A stretch of DNA of 64,000 nt from Phycisphaerae bacterium (GTDB taxonomy: Bacteria > Planctomycetota > Phycisphaerae > Phycisphaerales > UBA1924): the NCBI GenBank assembly GCA_014192545.1, contig BJHL01000002.1, positions 62,001 to 126,000 of the forward strand. The letters are read 5' to 3'. The notes under the pieces were generated by a model. The model was not told where the DNA came from. It saw nothing but the letters and a program-made list of their open reading frames with translations, and made no database searches. Shown piece after piece: positions 62,206 through 64,000 of this stretch. Numbering within the stretch: the first letter of the stretch is position 1; every line of letters starts with the position of its first letter. The translations under genes were made by a program, and so were the position numbers.

Positions 62206-63984
62206 ATGGCTCTCTCGCACATCACGCGCTTCGCCCCCAGTCCCACCGGCCACCTCCACATCGGCGGCGCCCGCACCGCCCTCTTCTGCTGGGCCTTCGC
62301 CAAGCGATACGGCGGCAAGTTCCTGCTGCGCATCGAAGACACCGACGCCGCTCGCAGCAGCGAAGAGAGCGCGCGGGGCATCATGGAAGATCTCGCATGG
62401 CTCGGCATTGATTGGGACGAAGGGCCTGTCCTGAAGTATGAAACCAGCGGGAATACTGCCGCCCCGCAGGCGCGGCCCACCAGAACCATCGGCGGCGACC
62501 CTCGCGGCGTTGGTCCATTCTTTCAAGCCCAGCGTCTCGCCAAGTACAACGACGCCATCATGCGCCTCGTCGAACTCGGCCGCGCATATCCGGCTTTTGA
62601 AACCAGCGAAGAACTCGAAGCACAACGCAGAGTTGTTGTCGCTGCGAAGCAGACGTACCGCTACGACCGCGCGAGCTATAACAAAGTTCCCGATATCGCC
62701 GAGCGCATCCGCCGCATGAACGCAGGCGAGCCGCACGTCGTGCGTTTCTACGCGCCGCACGAACCAATCGTCGTCGTCGATCAAGTGCTGGGCGATGTGA
62801 AGACCGCCGCGGGCGAACTCGACGACTTCGTCATCCGCAAGCAAGACGGCTTGCCCACGTATCACTTCGCCGTCGTGTGCGATGATGAAGCCATGGGCGT
62901 CACGCACGTGCTCCGCGCGCAAGAACACCTCGCCAACACACCTCGCCACGTCGCGCTGCAAAAAGCTCTGGGCTTCCGCACGCCCAATTACGCCCACATG
63001 CCGCTCATCTTCAACGTCGACGGCACCAAGATGAGCAAACGCGACAAAGCCAAGTTCGCGCGCAAGTCGCTCAAAGACGCCATCGCGAAGAATGGCCCAG
63101 ATTTCATCGCGAGCGTTGTAGCCGCGACACATGTCGACGAAAAGTCGCTCAAAGACTTTCTCGCCGCCGAGAACGACAGCCTCGACACCGCTGAGAAAAT
63201 CGCCGCACATCTCAAGATCGCCCTGCCGGAAATCGAAGTTGCCGACTTCCGCAGCAGTGGCTACCTGCCCGAAGCCATCCTCTGCTATGTCGCGCTGCTG
63301 GGCTGGAATCCCGGCCTCAAACTCGCCGACGGCAAGGACCGCGAAAAGTTCACGATGACCGAAATCGGCGAGCACTTCACCGTTGATCGCATCGGCAAAA
63401 CCAACAGCAAGTTCGATCGCGCCAAGCTGCTCGCCTTCAACGCCGACTACGTCGCGCAGCTACCCGACGACCAATTCGCGCAGCGGTGGTGGGCTTGGTG
63501 CATCGAAGAAAAAGATTCCGCCGAGGATGTTCGCACGCTCGTCAGTAAGTTCACTGACGCATCGCACGCAGCAAGCCCCGCCAAGCCAATTGCCGCCTTC
63601 GCGCTGCTTGCAACGGCCGTCAAGCCCCGCGCCAAAACCTTCCGCGATGCCGTCAAATCCAGCAAGTTCGCACTACTCACCGACGACCTGCAAATCGATC
63701 CCGCCGCCCGCGAGAAAAATCTCAACGCCAACAACCAGCAAGGCCTCACGCTGCTGCGCGAGTTCCTGCCGCTGCTGCAATCACAAAAGCCCTGGCACGC
63801 CCACGAACTCCACGCCCTCATGGAGCAATTCGTGAAAGACAAATCCCTCCCCAACCCCGGCCCCATCGCCCAAGCCCTCCGCGTCGCCCTCACCGGCACC
63901 AGCGTGAGCCCGGGAATGGGCGAAACGCTGGAACTGATCGGGCGGGAAAGCGTGCTCGCACGGATCAGCCGCGTGGTGGGGTGA
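62206..63984 (+). CDS. gltX: Glutamyl-tRNA synthetase
   Basis: A 592-residue class I synthetase. Start MALSHITRFAPSPTGHLHIGG carries the HIGH-type motif; the KMSKR motif is KMSKRDKAKF. An insertion of about 20 residues (ETSGNTAAPQARPTRTIGG) sits after WDEGPVLKY in the acceptor-binding area, and total length is longer than the usual 470-500. The C-terminal anticodon-binding domain is intact to GRESVLARISRVVG. It charges tRNA-Glu, possibly tRNA-Gln too, which is common in bacteria lacking GlnRS; this cannot be told here. Confidence 0.95.
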   Translation: MALSHITRFAPSPTGHLHIGGARTALFCWAFAKRYGGKFLLRIEDTDAARSSEESARGIMEDLAWLGIDWDEGPVLKYETSGNTAAPQARPTRTIGGDPRGVGPFFQAQRLAKYNDAIMRLVELGRAYPAFETSEELEAQRRVVVAAKQTYRYDRASYNKVPDIAERIRRMNAGEPHVVRFYAPHEPIVVVDQVLGDVKTAAGELDDFVIRKQDGLPTYHFAVVCDDEAMGVTHVLRAQEHLANTPRHVALQKALGFRTPNYAHMPLIFNVDGTKMSKRDKAKFARKSLKDAIAKNGPDFIASVVAATHVDEKSLKDFLAAENDSLDTAEKIAAHLKIALPEIEVADFRSSGYLPEAILCYVALLGWNPGLKLADGKDREKFTMTEIGEHFTVDRIGKTNSKFDRAKLLAFNADYVAQLPDDQFAQRWWAWCIEEKDSAEDVRTLVSKFTDASHAASPAKPIAAFALLATAVKPRAKTFRDAVKSSKFALLTDDLQIDPAAREKNLNANNQQGLTLLREFLPLLQSQKPWHAHELHALMEQFVKDKSLPNPGPIAQALRVALTGTSVSPGMGETLELIGRESVLARISRVVG

Positions 63985-64000
63985 AGTGTAAAGACATTTT

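Overview
The window looks like chromosomal DNA from a planctomycete, most likely of the class Phycisphaerae. I infer this from protein style, not from a marker-gene search. The signs are several short secreted proteins ending in a PEP-CTERM-like tail (VPAPG, hydrophobic stretch, RRRR), two Ser/Thr kinases with TPR tails, one beside a planctomycete-type ECF sigma factor, a very long SecA (about 1,359 residues) and a secretin with a long helical repeat region. Both strands are densely coded. Many intergenic stretches carry short tandem repeats or dispersed hairpins.

Layout. 1-9,455: the tail of a nitrilase-like enzyme, a solute-binding protein, a kynurenine-degradation block (kynureninase plus a single protein joining kynurenine monooxygenase to kynurenine formamidase), a divergent yeast-like cytosine deaminase, a small zinc-ribbon protein, a VOC-fold lipoprotein gene broken by an in-frame TGA, two uncharacterised proteins and tRNA-Pro(UGG). 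9,456-18,239: a Cys/Met PLP enzyme, an ECF sigma factor and kinase pair, a sigma-54 activator with its kinase-like partner (both seemingly without phosphorelay residues), an 820-bp gene-free zone with twin hairpin/polypurine elements, and a methyltransferase. 18,264-26,167 (all minus strand): a Gfo/Idh oxidoreductase, thioredoxin with CQPC, folP, a large secreted protein and ftsK. 26,262-31,178: a heptamer array, a second kinase, a PEP-CTERM protein, a 21-bp minisatellite, a long inverted repeat and an unknown gene.

31,179-44,304: a secretin, a STAS/RsbW-type partner-switch pair, iscU and iscS separated by a heptamer array, secA, a prepilin-like protein and tRNA-Pro(GGG). 44,796-52,470: a serine-hydrolase-like lipoprotein, then the mutagenesis cassette imuA-imuB-dnaE2 behind palindromes and a promoter that fits a leaderless transcript. 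52,657-63,984: a VOC protein, ribosomal protein bL32, an ABC ATPase with no permease nearby, a TPR protein fused to a YggX-like domain, a decayed zone (IS5-type transposase remnant, membrane-protein tail, PEP-CTERM tail), two PEP-CTERM proteins, an EF-G paralogue lacking the usual histidine, and gltX.

The strongest candidates for something new are the kynurenine monooxygenase-formamidase fusion, the apparently phosphorylation-blind sigma-54 activator pair, the TPR-YggX fusion, the hairpin/AGGAGGAGAGAGAG leaders found as orphans and in front of a PEP-CTERM gene, and the variety of short-unit repeat arrays. I do not see an obvious defence system, prophage or CRISPR array. No searches were run; all family calls come from reading the proteins.
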